Counted from the first letter of the stretch, positions 18,817 to 27,953 are shown. The stretch is 64,000 nt of DNA from Rhodosalinus sp041365695 (GCF_041365695.1 NZ_JBGFSJ010000005.1:1-64000); one strand, 5' to 3'. Notes: a model not told the origin generated them from the sequence alone. Made by a program: numbers and translations.

Positions 18817-20789
18817 TCCGCGGCCTCCTTCCGTGGCGTGCGCACCGGCACGACCTCCGCGTCGCGGATCTCCAGCGTCGCCTTGATCTTGCCCTTGCGG
18901 CCGTCCTCGTAAGTGACTTCCGTCTCGGTGTAGACGCTCTCCGAGCCGTCGTAGAGCGCGGTCACGAGGTCGTCGAACTTCTCGCCGATGATCTTGCGGC
19001 GCACCTTGCGGGTGCGGGTCAGCTCCCCGTCGTCGGCGTCGAGTTCCTTGTGCAGCACGAGGAAGCGGTGAACCTGGCAGGCCGACAGCATCTCGTCCTC
19101 GGCGATGGAGCGGTTGGTCTCCTCGACGTGGTTCTGGATCATCTCCAGCACCCGCGGGTGGCCCGCCAGCTCCTGGTAGGAGGCGTAGGCGATGTTGTTG
19201 CGCTCCGCCCAGTTGCCGACGGCGCTGAGGTCGATGTTGACGAAGGCGCAGCAGCGGTCGCGGCCCGCCCCGAACACCACGGCCTCCAGAATGTTGGGGT
19301 AGAACTTGAGCTTGTTCTCGACGTATTTCGGCGCGAAGAGGCTCCCGTCCGCCATCTTGGCCACGTCCTTCGCGCGGTCGATGATGCGCAGGTGCCCGGT
19401 ATCGGGCTCGAAGAAGCCCGCGTCGCCCGTGGCCACCCAGCCGTCCGGATCCTTCGTGTCGGCGGTGGATTCGGGGTTCTTGTAGTACTCGACGAAGACA
19501 CCCGGGCTGCGGTAATAGACCTCGCCGTTCTCGCGCACCTCGACCTCCACGCCCGGGGAGGGCACGCCGACGGTGTCCGAGCGTACCTCGCCGTCGGGCT
19601 GCTGGGTGATGAAGACCGACGCTTCCGTCTGGCCGTAGAGCTGTTTCAGGTTGATCCCGAGGGAGCGGTAGAAGTCGAAGATCTCCGGCCCGATCGCCTC
19701 TCCGGCCGTGTAGCCCACGCGGATGCGCGACAGGCCCAGCACGTTCTTGAGCGGCCCGTAGACGAGGATGTTGCCGAGCCAGTAGCGGAACCGGTCCCAG
19801 CCGCCCACGGGCTTGCCGTCGAGGATCGCCGGCCCCACCCGGCGGGCGTGCGCCATGAAGGCGTCGAAGATCCGCTTCTTGATCTTCCCCGCGTCCTCCA
19901 TCCGGATCATCACGGTGGTCAGCTGCGTCTCGAAGATGCGCGGCGGGGCGAAATAGTAGGTCGGGCCGATCTCGCGGAGGTCGGTCATCATCGTGTCGGG
20001 GCTTTCGGGGCAGTTCACGCAGAACCCCGCCCAGTAGGCCTGCCCGATCGAAAAGATGAAGTCGCCCACCCAGGCCATCGGCAGGTAGGCCAGCACCTCC
20101 TCCTGCCGTGTCAGGGCGTCGAACTCGGCGGAGGCCTTCGCCGTCTCGATGATGTTGCGGTTCGAAAGCACGACGCCCTTGGGCTTTCCCGTGGTGCCCG
20201 AGGTGTAGAGCATCACGCAGATGTCGTCGTAGGTCAGCCGCGCGCGGCGCCGCTCCAGCTCCGGCGCGAACTCCTCTTCCGCGGCGCGGCCCTGATCCTG
20301 AACGTGGCTGAACTGGTGCAGCCGCGAATGGTCGTATTTCCGAAGCCCGCGCGGATCGATGTAGATGATGTGCTCGAGCTGGTGCAGGCGCTCCTGCACC
20401 TCGATGAGCTTGTCGACCTGCTCCTGGTCGGCGACGACGGCGAAGCGCGCGCCGCAATGCCCCATCACATAGGCCATCTCCTCGGCGACGGCGTCCTGGT
20501 AAAGCGGCACGGGCACCGCGCCCACCGACTGCGCCGCCACCATCGCCCAGTAGAGATAGGGCCTGTTGCGCCCGATGACGGCGACGAAATCTCCCTCCGC
20601 CACGCCAAGGTTGAGAAGCCCGAGGGCGAACGCGTCGATCTCGCGCGCGGCCTCGGCCCAGCTCCAGCCCTGCCAGATGCCGAATTCCTTCTCCCGGTAG
20701 GCCGGGGCGTCGCCGAACGCGCGCACATTCCGCTCTAGTAGCGCCGGGATCGACCGAAGATCCGCCGCGCCCGCTGGTGTCGTCGCCAA
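18813..20789 (-). CDS. FadD-like long-chain acyl-CoA synthetase (AMP-forming)
   Basis: A 658-residue adenylate-forming ligase, first gene of the ligase/Liv operon. Motifs are the P-loop YTSGTTGKPKGVVLSN, the substrate-site region YGQTEASVFIT, WVATGDAGFFEPDTGHL and the hinge IIDRAKDVAKMADG. These place it with the eukaryote-like long acyl-CoA synthetases. The start chosen is TTG at 20787-20789, because GGGAGGAG lies 7 nt before it and family similarity begins right after. The open frame continues upstream without homology. It probably converts the imported acid, or a product of it, to a CoA ester. Confidence 0.88.
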   Translation of the reverse strand: MATTPAGAADLRSIPALLERNVRAFGDAPAYREKEFGIWQGWSWAEAAREIDAFALGLLNLGVAEGDFVAVIGRNRPYLYWAMVAAQSVGAVPVPLYQDAVAEEMAYVMGHCGARFAVVADQEQVDKLIEVQERLHQLEHIIYIDPRGLRKYDHSRLHQFSHVQDQGRAAEEEFAPELERRRARLTYDDICVMLYTSGTTGKPKGVVLSNRNIIETAKASAEFDALTRQEEVLAYLPMAWVGDFIFSIGQAYWAGFCVNCPESPDTMMTDLREIGPTYYFAPPRIFETQLTTVMIRMEDAGKIKKRIFDAFMAHARRVGPAILDGKPVGGWDRFRYWLGNILVYGPLKNVLGLSRIRVGYTAGEAIGPEIFDFYRSLGINLKQLYGQTEASVFITQQPDGEVRSDTVGVPSPGVEVEVRENGEVYYRSPGVFVEYYKNPESTADTKDPDGWVATGDAGFFEPDTGHLRIIDRAKDVAKMADGSLFAPKYVENKLKFYPNILEAVVFGAGRDRCCAFVNIDLSAVGNWAERNNIAYASYQELAGHPRVLEMIQNHVEETNRSIAEDEMLSACQVHRFLVLHKELDADDGELTRTRKVRRKIIGEKFDDLVTALYDGSESVYTETEVTYEDGRKGKIKATLEIRDAEVVPVRTPRKEAAE

Positions 20790-20993
20790 GATGTCTCCTC
20801 CCAGTCCCGGGGTCGTCTCCGGGGCGCCGCCCTCCCAAGCGACGAGGTCATATCTGACCCGTGGGAAAGGCTCGGCGTCAACCTTTTCGGGAAAATGTCG
20901 AAATCCTTGCAAATTGTAACAGGCCCGCTGCGGAGGCCCTTTGCGCCCGATGCGTCCGGTGCTAGCCATTCCATCCGGGAGGAGAGGACGCCG

Positions 20994-22910
20994 ATGGCCG
21001 AGCACGCGCGCGGCACCGAGGCCCTGATGATGGCGGGGCTCAACCTGATCCAGCAGGCGCTGTCGATCTACGACAGCGATCTGCGCCTTGCGGCCTGCAA
21101 CCGCCGCTTCCAGGAGATGTTCGACCTGCCGCGATGGCTGGTGGAGCCGGGGGCGCGCTTCGAGGACACGATCCGCCACCTCGTGACGCGCGGCGAATAC
21201 GGACCCGTCGAGGACGTGGAGCAGGCGGTGCGCGACCGCGTCGACATCGCCCGCGCCTTCGAGCCGCATTACATGGAGCGTACCCGCGCCAACGGGCGCA
21301 CCATCAGCGTCGAGGGCGCGCCGCTGCCCCAGGGCGGCTGGGTCACCGTCTACACGGACATAACGCCGGCCAAGCAGCACGAGGCGCTTCTGCGCGCGCG
21401 CTCGGCCGAGCTGTCGGACCGGCTGATCGCCCATTCCGAGGAACTCGCCGCCACGAACCGGCAACTCGCCGCCACGAACGCCGCGCTCGAGGAGGCGACG
21501 CGCCAGCTCACCGAGATGGAGGCGCGCACGCGCCTGACCGCCGAGATGATGCCGGCGCACATCGCCCATGTGGACGGCGAGCGGCGTTACACCTACTCGA
21601 ACCGGCGGCTGTCCTCGGTCATGCCGGGCCGCCCGCGCGACATCGTGGGCCGGCCCATCGCCGAGGTTCTGGGGCTTCAGGCCCATGCCCGGATCCGCCC
21701 GCGCCTCGACGCCGCCTTCGAGGGGCGCGAAAGCGTCTTCGAGTTCACCGACGAGATCAGCCAGCGCCGCATCCGCGCGGCCTTCACGCCGGACCGGCGC
21801 GCGGACGGGATCGCGGGCGTCTACATCCTTTCGATGGACGTGACCGAGGAGACCCAGGCGCGCGCCACGCTCCAGCAGACGAGGCGCCGGGAGATGGCGG
21901 CGCGGCTCACCTCGGGGCTCGCGCATGATTTCGCGAACCTGCTCACCATCATCCTCGGCAGCCAGGCCCAGCTCGCGCGGCGGCCGCTCGACACGGACGC
22001 GCGCGCGCTGGTGGAGGCGACGCTTTCCGCGGCGCACCGGGGCGGCACGCTGCTCGACCGGCTGGCCGATCTGACCGGCGCGCGGGACTGGCGCCCACGG
22101 CCGTGCGACACGTCCGCCTTCCTCGGCGATCTCGCGACGCTGGCGCGCGCCGCGCTGCCCGACGGCGTCGCGCTCTCGGTGGTGAACGGGCTGGAGGGGC
22201 GCCGGATCCTGCTCGACGCCGGGCTCGTTCAGGACGCGCTCCTCAACCTCATCCTGAATGCGCGCGACGCCTGCGGCGGCGCCGGGCGCATCTCGGTCGT
22301 GCTGGAGGAGGTGCAGGCCACCTGGGCCGAATTCAGCGTCAGCGACACGGGCCCGGGCTTTTCCGATGCGGCGCTCGCCCGCGCGCTGGAACCGTTCTAT
22401 ACCACCAAGGGCGGCGAGGGGTCCGGCCTCGGCCTCGCGATGGTCTACGACATGGCGAAGCTCGCCGGCGGGCGCGTGACGCTCGGCAACACCCTCTCCG
22501 GGGCGCGGGTGGCGCTGCGGCTTCCGCTTCGGCCCGCGCCGACGCTGGGCGATGGCCGGCTCGTGCTGCTGGTGGAGGACAGCGCCGATCTGCGCGCGTC
22601 GCTCCGCGCCATGCTGACGGGACTTGGCCACGCGGTCGCAGAAGCGGCCTCCGTGGCGGAGGCGCGCGCGCTTCTCGACGGCCTGCCGGAAATCGGCGCG
22701 GTGCTTTCCGACATCTCGCTCGCCGGTGCCGAGACGGGCCTCGACCTCGCCCGCGCGCTCGGCCCCGACGGCCCGCCGATCTGGCTGATGACCTCGCTGC
22801 CGCCCGAGGATCCCCGCCACCGCGAGGCGCTGTCGCTCGCGCCGGTGCTGGCCAAGCCCTTCGGGGTGGAGACGCTCGCCGCCGCGCTCGGCCCCCAGGC
22901 CGCGGCATGA
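20994..22910 (+). CDS. hybrid PAS sensor histidine kinase with C-terminal receiver
   Basis: A 638-residue soluble kinase without membrane segments, so it senses a cytoplasmic signal. In order: a PAS_7-type PAS domain (about 15-130, IQQALSIYDSDLRLAACNRR); a coiled coil (about 135-185); a second PAS (about 190-300); a HisKA domain with phospho-acceptor H311 in GLAHDFANLL; HATPase with NLILNARDAC, DTGPGF and GEGSGLGLAMVYD; and a receiver domain with phospho-acceptor D573. The ATG at 20994 has GGGAGGAG in front. It is divergent from the ligase/Liv operon and coupled (ATGA) to the next response regulator. Control of that operon is inferred from the layout. Confidence 0.9.
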   Translation: MAEHARGTEALMMAGLNLIQQALSIYDSDLRLAACNRRFQEMFDLPRWLVEPGARFEDTIRHLVTRGEYGPVEDVEQAVRDRVDIARAFEPHYMERTRANGRTISVEGAPLPQGGWVTVYTDITPAKQHEALLRARSAELSDRLIAHSEELAATNRQLAATNAALEEATRQLTEMEARTRLTAEMMPAHIAHVDGERRYTYSNRRLSSVMPGRPRDIVGRPIAEVLGLQAHARIRPRLDAAFEGRESVFEFTDEISQRRIRAAFTPDRRADGIAGVYILSMDVTEETQARATLQQTRRREMAARLTSGLAHDFANLLTIILGSQAQLARRPLDTDARALVEATLSAAHRGGTLLDRLADLTGARDWRPRPCDTSAFLGDLATLARAALPDGVALSVVNGLEGRRILLDAGLVQDALLNLILNARDACGGAGRISVVLEEVQATWAEFSVSDTGPGFSDAALARALEPFYTTKGGEGSGLGLAMVYDMAKLAGGRVTLGNTLSGARVALRLPLRPAPTLGDGRLVLLVEDSADLRASLRAMLTGLGHAVAEAASVAEARALLDGLPEIGAVLSDISLAGAETGLDLARALGPDGPPIWLMTSLPPEDPRHREALSLAPVLAKPFGVETLAAALGPQAAA

Positions 22911-23608
22911 GCGCGCCGCTCGTCACCATCCTCGACGACGAGCCGGCGATCCGCGCCATGCTCGCCACCGCGCTGGAGGAGGCGGGGTTCCGCACCATGA
23001 GCTTCGCCCGGGCCACCGAATTCGAGGCCGCGCTGCGCCAGTCCGTGCCGGATGTCTGCCTCGTCGATCTCGGCCTGCCCGACCGCGACGGGCTGACGCT
23101 CGTGCACCGGCTCGCGCTGCAAAGCGGGGCGGCGGTCATCATCATCTCGGGCCGCGCGCAGGTGCAGGACCGGGTCACCGGGCTGGAACTCGGCGCCGAC
23201 GACTACATCATAAAGCCTTTCGACCCGACCGAGGTGGTCGCCCGGATCCGCGCGCGGCTGCGCAAGCGCGCGCCCGCGCCCGCCGCATCGGAGACGGCGC
23301 GCTTCGAGGGCTGGACCGCGCATTTCGACCGGTACACGCTCGAGGACGACGCCGGGACGGAAACCCCCTTCAGCCATGCCGAGGGCGAGGTGCTGCGGCT
23401 TTTCCTCGAAAGCCCGCGCCGGCTCATTTCGCGCGGGCACATGCAGGAGGCGCTCGGCGGCGCGGCCGGCGAAAGCTTCGACCGCGCGATGGATGTCCGC
23501 ATCTCGCGGCTGCGCACCAAGCTGCGCGAGGATCCGCGCAACCCGCGCCTGATCAAGACGGTCTACGGCGCGGGCTACATCTTCCTCGGCGAGGTGCAGT
23601 GGGGCTGA
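22907..23608 (+). CDS. OmpR/PhoB-family response regulator
   Basis: A 233-residue DNA-binding regulator. The receiver domain (1-118) has the acidic pair in TILDDEP, phospho-acceptor D54 in VDLGLPDRDG and the conserved lysine in DYIIKPF. The C-terminal winged helix (about 130-230) ends with the OmpR-family recognition and wing sequence RISRLRTKLREDP and VYGAGYIFLG. It overlaps the hybrid kinase gene by 4 nt, so the pair should form a phosphorelay, with the kinase's own receiver as an intermediate or brake. Confidence 0.93.
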   Translation: MSAPLVTILDDEPAIRAMLATALEEAGFRTMSFARATEFEAALRQSVPDVCLVDLGLPDRDGLTLVHRLALQSGAAVIIISGRAQVQDRVTGLELGADDYIIKPFDPTEVVARIRARLRKRAPAPAASETARFEGWTAHFDRYTLEDDAGTETPFSHAEGEVLRLFLESPRRLISRGHMQEALGGAAGESFDRAMDVRISRLRTKLREDPRNPRLIKTVYGAGYIFLGEVQWG

Positions 23609-23701
23609 GCCCATGCGCGGCCGCGCGGCGCTTTCGCGCAACGGTTTGGCAAGCCCCGCGAAATCGGCTAGGCGCTGTCGCCGGAACAAGGCGGGACCTT
23701 C

Positions 23702-24355
23702 ATGGGCGAGATCATCCTGATTCGGCATGGCCAGGCGAATTCGGCAGCGGCGGACGAGGCGTCCTACGACCGGTTGTCGCCGCTCGGCCACCAGCAGAGC
23801 CAATGGCTCGGCAACCACATGCGCGAAACCGGCGAGACCTTCGACGCGGTGCTCACCGGCACGCTGCGCCGCCACCGCGAGACCCACACGGCCATGGGAG
23901 AGCTCGGCCCCGCCCCCGAGGCGGATCCGCGCCTCAACGAGATGGACTATTTCAACCTCGGCGACGCGCTGCGGCAGCACCGCGGCACGCCGATGCCGCG
24001 CAGCGACGAGGAGTTCGCCGCCCACATCACCGAGGTCATGCAGGCCTGGCACGACGCAGAGATCATGGGCAACGAGACCTTCAGCGAGTTCGAGCTTCGC
24101 GTCACCGACATCCTGCACGAGGCCGCGCAGCCCGGCCGCCGGGTGCTCTGCGTGACCTCGGGCGGGGTGATCGGCATGATCGTGCGCAGCCTTCTCGGCC
24201 TCGACCCGAAGAGCTTCGCGCGGATCCTGATGCCGATCCTCAACAGTTCGGTCCACCGGATCCTCGTGACCGACCACGGCACGATCCTTTCCGGCTTCAA
24301 CGCCGTGCCGCATCTCGACCGGCCCGACCGCGCCCACGCGCGCACCCATTACTGA
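23702..24355 (+). CDS. histidine phosphatase family protein
   Basis: A 217-residue member of the phosphoglycerate-mutase-like superfamily. The phospho-acceptor motif is LIRHGQ with H9, and the second catalytic half is in VLCVTSGGVIGMIV. Substrates in this family range from sugar phosphates to small alcohol phosphates and cannot be told from sequence. It starts 93 nt after the response regulator. It ends 10 nt before the saccharopine genes, so it is probably co-transcribed with them. Confidence 0.85.
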   Translation: MGEIILIRHGQANSAAADEASYDRLSPLGHQQSQWLGNHMRETGETFDAVLTGTLRRHRETHTAMGELGPAPEADPRLNEMDYFNLGDALRQHRGTPMPRSDEEFAAHITEVMQAWHDAEIMGNETFSEFELRVTDILHEAAQPGRRVLCVTSGGVIGMIVRSLLGLDPKSFARILMPILNSSVHRILVTDHGTILSGFNAVPHLDRPDRAHARTHY

Positions 24356-24365
24356 CGGAGGCGGC

Positions 24366-25421
24366 ATGGCGCATCTCTGGGTCAGGGCCGAGGCGCGGCC
24401 GAACGAGCGACGGGTCGGCATCACGCCCGCCGGCGCGGCCGATCTTCTTCGGCGGGGCATCCGGGTGACGGTGGAGGACAGCGCGACCCGCGTGATCCCG
24501 GCCGCCGACTACGCCGCCGCCGGCTGCGGGCTGGCCGAGGCCGGAAGCTGGCGGGAGGCGCCGCGCGACGCGCTGATCTTCGGCCTGAAGGAGCTGCCGG
24601 AGGACGGCACGCCGCTCGTGCACCGCCACATCATGTTCGGCCACGCCTTCAAGGGACAGCACGCGGGGCAACGGCTGCTCGCGCGCTTCGCGGCGGGGGG
24701 CGGGGCGCTCTACGACCTCGAATATCTCGTGGACGAGGCGGGGCGCCGGGTGGCGGCCTTCGGGTACTGGGCGGGCTACGCCGGCGCGGCGGTCAGCCTC
24801 ACGGCCTGGGCCGCGCAGGCCCGTGGCGGTCTCTGCCCGCCGGTTGCGCCCCGCGACGACACGGCCGCGCTTCTGGACGAGCTGGGGCAGGACATGGCGG
24901 GCCTCGACGCGCCCTCGGCCATCGTGATCGGCGCGAAGGGGCGCGTCGGCACGGGCGCGGCCGACCTCTGCGAGGCGATGGGCATCGCGCCCACGCGCTG
25001 GGACATGGAAGAGACGGCCCATGGCGGCCCCTTCCCCGAGATCCTCGGGCACACGCTCTTCTTCAACTGCATCCTCGCGCGGCCGGGCACGCCCGTCTTC
25101 GTGGGGCCCGACGCGCGCGATACGGGGCGCGAACTGCGGGTGATCGGCGATATCGCCTGCGATCCCGACAGCGACTACAACCCGATCCCGCTTTACGACG
25201 CGGCCACGAACTGGGCCGCGCCGGTGGTGCGCGTGCACGACGCGCCGCCGCTCGACGTCATGGCCATCGACAACCTGCCCTCGCTCCTGCCGCGGGAGTC
25301 CTCGGAGGACTTCGCGGCGCAGCTCTTGCCCTCGCTCCGGGCGCTCGACAAGCTGGAGAGTGGCGTCTGGGGCCGGGCGCGGGCGGAATTCGACAGGCAT
25401 GTGAGGGAGGTGCAGGCATGA
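24366..25421 (+). CDS. saccharopine dehydrogenase, lysine-side (LYS1-type, NAD)
   Basis: This enzyme interconverts saccharopine with lysine plus 2-oxoglutarate. In bacteria the pair is normally used to degrade lysine, so here it would act as lysine-ketoglutarate reductase. The 351-residue product has the AlaDH/PNT-like N-terminal block LWVRAEARPNERRVGITPAGA and the saccharopine-type FGLKELPEDGTPLVHRHIMF (partial quotes). A nucleotide-binding IVIGAKGRVGTGAADL follows, then the substrate block IGDIACDPDSDYNPIPLY. It is coupled to the following dehydrogenase by ATGA. Confidence 0.88.
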   Translation: MAHLWVRAEARPNERRVGITPAGAADLLRRGIRVTVEDSATRVIPAADYAAAGCGLAEAGSWREAPRDALIFGLKELPEDGTPLVHRHIMFGHAFKGQHAGQRLLARFAAGGGALYDLEYLVDEAGRRVAAFGYWAGYAGAAVSLTAWAAQARGGLCPPVAPRDDTAALLDELGQDMAGLDAPSAIVIGAKGRVGTGAADLCEAMGIAPTRWDMEETAHGGPFPEILGHTLFFNCILARPGTPVFVGPDARDTGRELRVIGDIACDPDSDYNPIPLYDAATNWAAPVVRVHDAPPLDVMAIDNLPSLLPRESSEDFAAQLLPSLRALDKLESGVWGRARAEFDRHVREVQA

Positions 25422-26563
25422 CGATCCACTGGTGCGGAACGGGGCTTTCGGCGGTGCCCGGGCTCAGGCGGCTGATCGAGGCGGGCCACGACGTCCATGT
25501 CTGGAACCGCACGGCGGAAAAGGCGCAGGCCGCGGTGGGCGACCTGACCGACCGGATCTCGGCCTTCGACATCGACGCGCTCGCGGCGGCGCTGGAACCG
25601 GGCGATGTGGTGGTGTCCATGCTGCCGGGCGACTGGCACGTGCCGCTGGCCGAGCGCGCGATCGCGGCCGGGGCGGGCTTCGTCTCCTCCTCCTACATCT
25701 CGCCGGAGATGCGCACGCTCGACAGCAAGGCGCGGGCGGCGGGCGTGGCGCTCGTGAACGAGGTCGGGCTCGACCCAGGCATCGACCACCTGATGGCGCA
25801 TCACCTCGTGGCCGAGTACCGCGCCTCGCCGGCCTTCGACCCGGAGAACACGCTCTCCTTCCTGTCCTATTGCGGCGGCATCCCGAAGCAGGCCAACGCC
25901 TTCCGCTACAAGTTCAGCTGGTCGCCCCTCGGGGTGCTGAAGGCGCTCCGCTCGCCCTCGCGCTCGATCCGCGACTTCAGCGAGCTTCGCGTGACCCGGC
26001 CCTGGGACGCGATCCGCCGCTACGACGCACCGTTGCCGCGCCCCGAGAGCTTCGAGGTCTATCCCAACCGCGACTCGCTGCCCTTCATGGAGGAATACGG
26101 CTTCGAGCCGCGCTGGAAGGTGAAGGAATTCGTGCGCGGCACGCTCCGGCTCGAAGGCTGGTCGGACGCCTGGGCCGACATCTTCCGCACGATCGAGACC
26201 CTGCCCGAGGGCGAGGAGGGAGAGACGATCCTCCGCGATCTCTCCGAACGGCTCTGGGCCGAGAATGCCTATGACGAGGGCGAGGCCGACAGGGTCGTGC
26301 TCTGCGTCTCGCTGCTGGCCGAAAAGGCGGGCGCGCCCGTCTGGCACAAGACCTACGTGATGGATGCCTGGGGCGACGCGCGCGGCACCGCCATGGGCCG
26401 TCTGGTCAGCCGGACCGTCGCGCAGGCGGTCGAGTCCGTTCTCGCGCGTGAGATTCCCGCGGGCGTTTCCGCCGCACCTTCGGATCCGCGCCTCGTCGCG
26501 CGCTGGCTGGAGGAGATCGACCGGCTGGCCCAGCACCTCGAGGTGGTGGACTTCCTTCGCTGA
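25418..26563 (+). CDS. saccharopine dehydrogenase, glutamate-side (LYS9-type)
   Basis: Splits saccharopine oxidatively to glutamate and 2-aminoadipate semialdehyde, the second step of lysine degradation. The 381-residue protein has a short Rossmann start (IHWCGTGLSAVPGLRRLIEAGH). It then shows the saccharopine-reductase blocks SSSYISPEMRTLDSKARAAGV, NEVGLDPGIDHLMAHHLV and SYCGGIPKQANAF (partial quotes). Together with the preceding gene it reconstitutes the bifunctional plant/animal LKR-SDH enzyme as two coupled polypeptides. No semialdehyde dehydrogenase gene is in the window. Confidence 0.88.
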   Translation: MTIHWCGTGLSAVPGLRRLIEAGHDVHVWNRTAEKAQAAVGDLTDRISAFDIDALAAALEPGDVVVSMLPGDWHVPLAERAIAAGAGFVSSSYISPEMRTLDSKARAAGVALVNEVGLDPGIDHLMAHHLVAEYRASPAFDPENTLSFLSYCGGIPKQANAFRYKFSWSPLGVLKALRSPSRSIRDFSELRVTRPWDAIRRYDAPLPRPESFEVYPNRDSLPFMEEYGFEPRWKVKEFVRGTLRLEGWSDAWADIFRTIETLPEGEEGETILRDLSERLWAENAYDEGEADRVVLCVSLLAEKAGAPVWHKTYVMDAWGDARGTAMGRLVSRTVAQAVESVLAREIPAGVSAAPSDPRLVARWLEEIDRLAQHLEVVDFLR

Positions 26564-26576
26564 GGGCGCGCCGCGC

Positions 26577-26903
26577 CTAGCTGTGCCCGAGAAGATCGTC
26601 CTCGTCGTCGGCGAGCGGCAGGCCCAGCGCCTCCATGCCCGCCTCGAGGTGATCGGACAGATGCGGCGTGCCGATGAGGTAGTCGGCGGTGGGCGTCGAC
26701 GCCTCCGCCTCGGCGGTGCGGACCGCTTCCCCGAGCTCCTCGGCGTCGAAGGCGCCCCGGCCGATCCACATCACCGCCACGAGTTCGTATTTCTCGTCCT
26801 CGGGCAGGTTGTCGATGAAGGCGCGCAGCTCCGCCTCGGCCCGCCCGAGCTCGCGGTCCATCAGCACGACCTGCGCGACCTTGCGCGACGAAATGCTCAG
26901 CAT
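26577..26903 (-). CDS. DUF3775 family protein
   Basis: A 108-residue acidic cytoplasmic protein with the DUF3775 core, VAVMWIGRGAFDAEELGEA and TADYLIGTPHLSDHLEAGMEALG (partial quotes). It is preceded by a good GGAAGGAG ribosome binding site. Function of the family is unknown. It is common in alphaproteobacteria. It lies 48 nt after the short-chain dehydrogenase and may be the last gene of the RpoE-linked operon. Its stop is 13 nt from the convergent saccharopine gene. Confidence 0.82.
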   Translation of the reverse strand: MLSISSRKVAQVVLMDRELGRAEAELRAFIDNLPEDEKYELVAVMWIGRGAFDAEELGEAVRTAEAEASTPTADYLIGTPHLSDHLEAGMEALGLPLADDEDDLLGHS

Positions 26904-26951
26904 CCTTTCTCTCCTTCCGGCTGGGCGGCGGCTGCCGCGAAGCCGCTCATG

Positions 26952-27683
26952 CTATGAGAAGACACGGTAGTAAAGCCAGTCCGGCAGAAAGAGGCTTCCC
27001 CGGAACAGAAGCGAGAAGAGCGTGGGAAAGTTGCGCGCGAAGCCGCCCGCGCTCATGTGCTCGAAGATCTCCCGCGCCGCGTGCTCGGGTTCCATCAGGA
27101 AGGGCATGTGGAACTCGTTCTTGTCGGTGAGCCGCGTGCGCACGAAACCCGGGTTGACGAGTTGCACCTCGACGCCCGTCTTTCGCAGGTCGCAATGCAT
27201 GCTTTCGGCCAGCGCCATGACGCCGGCCTTCGAAGCGGCGTAGCCGATGGCGCTGGGCAGACCGCGGAACCCCGAGAGGCTGCCGGTCAGCACGATGTGG
27301 CCCCGATCGCGCGCCACCATCGCCGGCAGCACCGCGCCCACCGCGCGCACCGCGCCGGTGAAGTTCACGTCGGCCATGGCCTCGACCTGCTCGGGCTTCC
27401 ACTCCTGCGACGGCATCGGCCAGTAGACCCCGGCGAGGAACACCATCCCGTCGATCTCTCCGATCTCGGCCGCCGCGCGCTCGAGGCTTTCGCGATCGGT
27501 CACGTCCACCGGCACGGCCGAGGCGCGGCCCGGCAGGTCCTCGGCCAGCGCCTCGAGCTTTTCTGCGCTGCGCGCGGACAGGATGAGTTCCACGCCCGCC
27601 GCGCTCATCTTGCGCGCGAGCGCCTCACCGAGCCCTTCGCTCGCCCCGATCAGCCAGTAGCGTTTACCAGTCCAGTCCTTCAC
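26952..27683 (-). CDS. short-chain dehydrogenase/reductase in the RpoE-linked operon
   Basis: A 243-residue classical SDR. The cofactor motif is GASEGLGEAL near the N-terminus, the NNAG-equivalent is FLAGVYWP, and the catalytic Ser-Tyr-Lys are in LTGSLSGF and GYAASKAGVM. The start is GTG at 27681-27683 with AAAGGAGA upstream; the longer open frame has no SDR-like residues. The C-terminus ends in a hydrophobic stretch (LFRGSLFLPDWLYYRVF), suggesting membrane contact. It lies downstream of the FAD oxidase, DUF1365 and MFS genes, the order seen in the Rhodobacter RpoE regulon. Substrate is unknown. Confidence 0.88.
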   Translation of the reverse strand: MKDWTGKRYWLIGASEGLGEALARKMSAAGVELILSARSAEKLEALAEDLPGRASAVPVDVTDRESLERAAAEIGEIDGMVFLAGVYWPMPSQEWKPEQVEAMADVNFTGAVRAVGAVLPAMVARDRGHIVLTGSLSGFRGLPSAIGYAASKAGVMALAESMHCDLRKTGVEVQLVNPGFVRTRLTDKNEFHMPFLMEPEHAAREIFEHMSAGGFARNFPTLFSLLFRGSLFLPDWLYYRVFS

Positions 27684-27949
27684 GCCGTCTCCTTTCCATG
27701 AGTAGTCGCCGGTTCCGCCCGAACGGCCCAGCGGCTGCCGACCGCGTCCGCGTCTTTGCCGTCCGCCGCGCGGACCCGCCGGGCCGCAGCGGCGGCGCGC
27801 GCCCGGATGCTTGCCGCGGGCGGACGGGTGCTGCCGCGTCGCGTGCCCGTCTCGCATTTGTGCCAGCCCGGCTGCGCGTCCACAACATCCACGATGCCGG
27901 CGCGGGCGTGTCCGTCCGTGCCGGTCACGGCGTTCGGGCGGACATTCAT
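27680..27949 (-). CDS. possible small unknown gene between the transporter and dehydrogenase
   Basis: An 89-residue frame starts at ATG 27947-27949, 4 nt after the transporter stop, and ends with a GTGA overlap with the dehydrogenase. That is the same coupling style as its neighbours. Third codon positions are about 85-90 per cent G/C, like real genes here. The product (MNVRPNAVTGTDGHARAG...) is rich in Ala, Arg, Gly and Thr, has one Cys and no hydrophobic segment, and I recognise no family. In related operons a DUF3833 gene of about 180 codons occupies this place. It does not fit here. It could be a non-gene in GC-rich DNA. Confidence 0.3.
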   Translation of the reverse strand: MNVRPNAVTGTDGHARAGIVDVVDAQPGWHKCETGTRRGSTRPPAASIRARAAAAARRVRAADGKDADAVGSRWAVRAEPATTHGKETA

Positions 27950-27953
27950 CGCC

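Noticed and set aside
20790..22820. Upstream extension of the FadD-like ligase frame over the kinase gene
   Set aside because: The extension is antisense to a clear PAS/histidine kinase. A TTG with an ideal ribosome binding site marks the real start at 20789.
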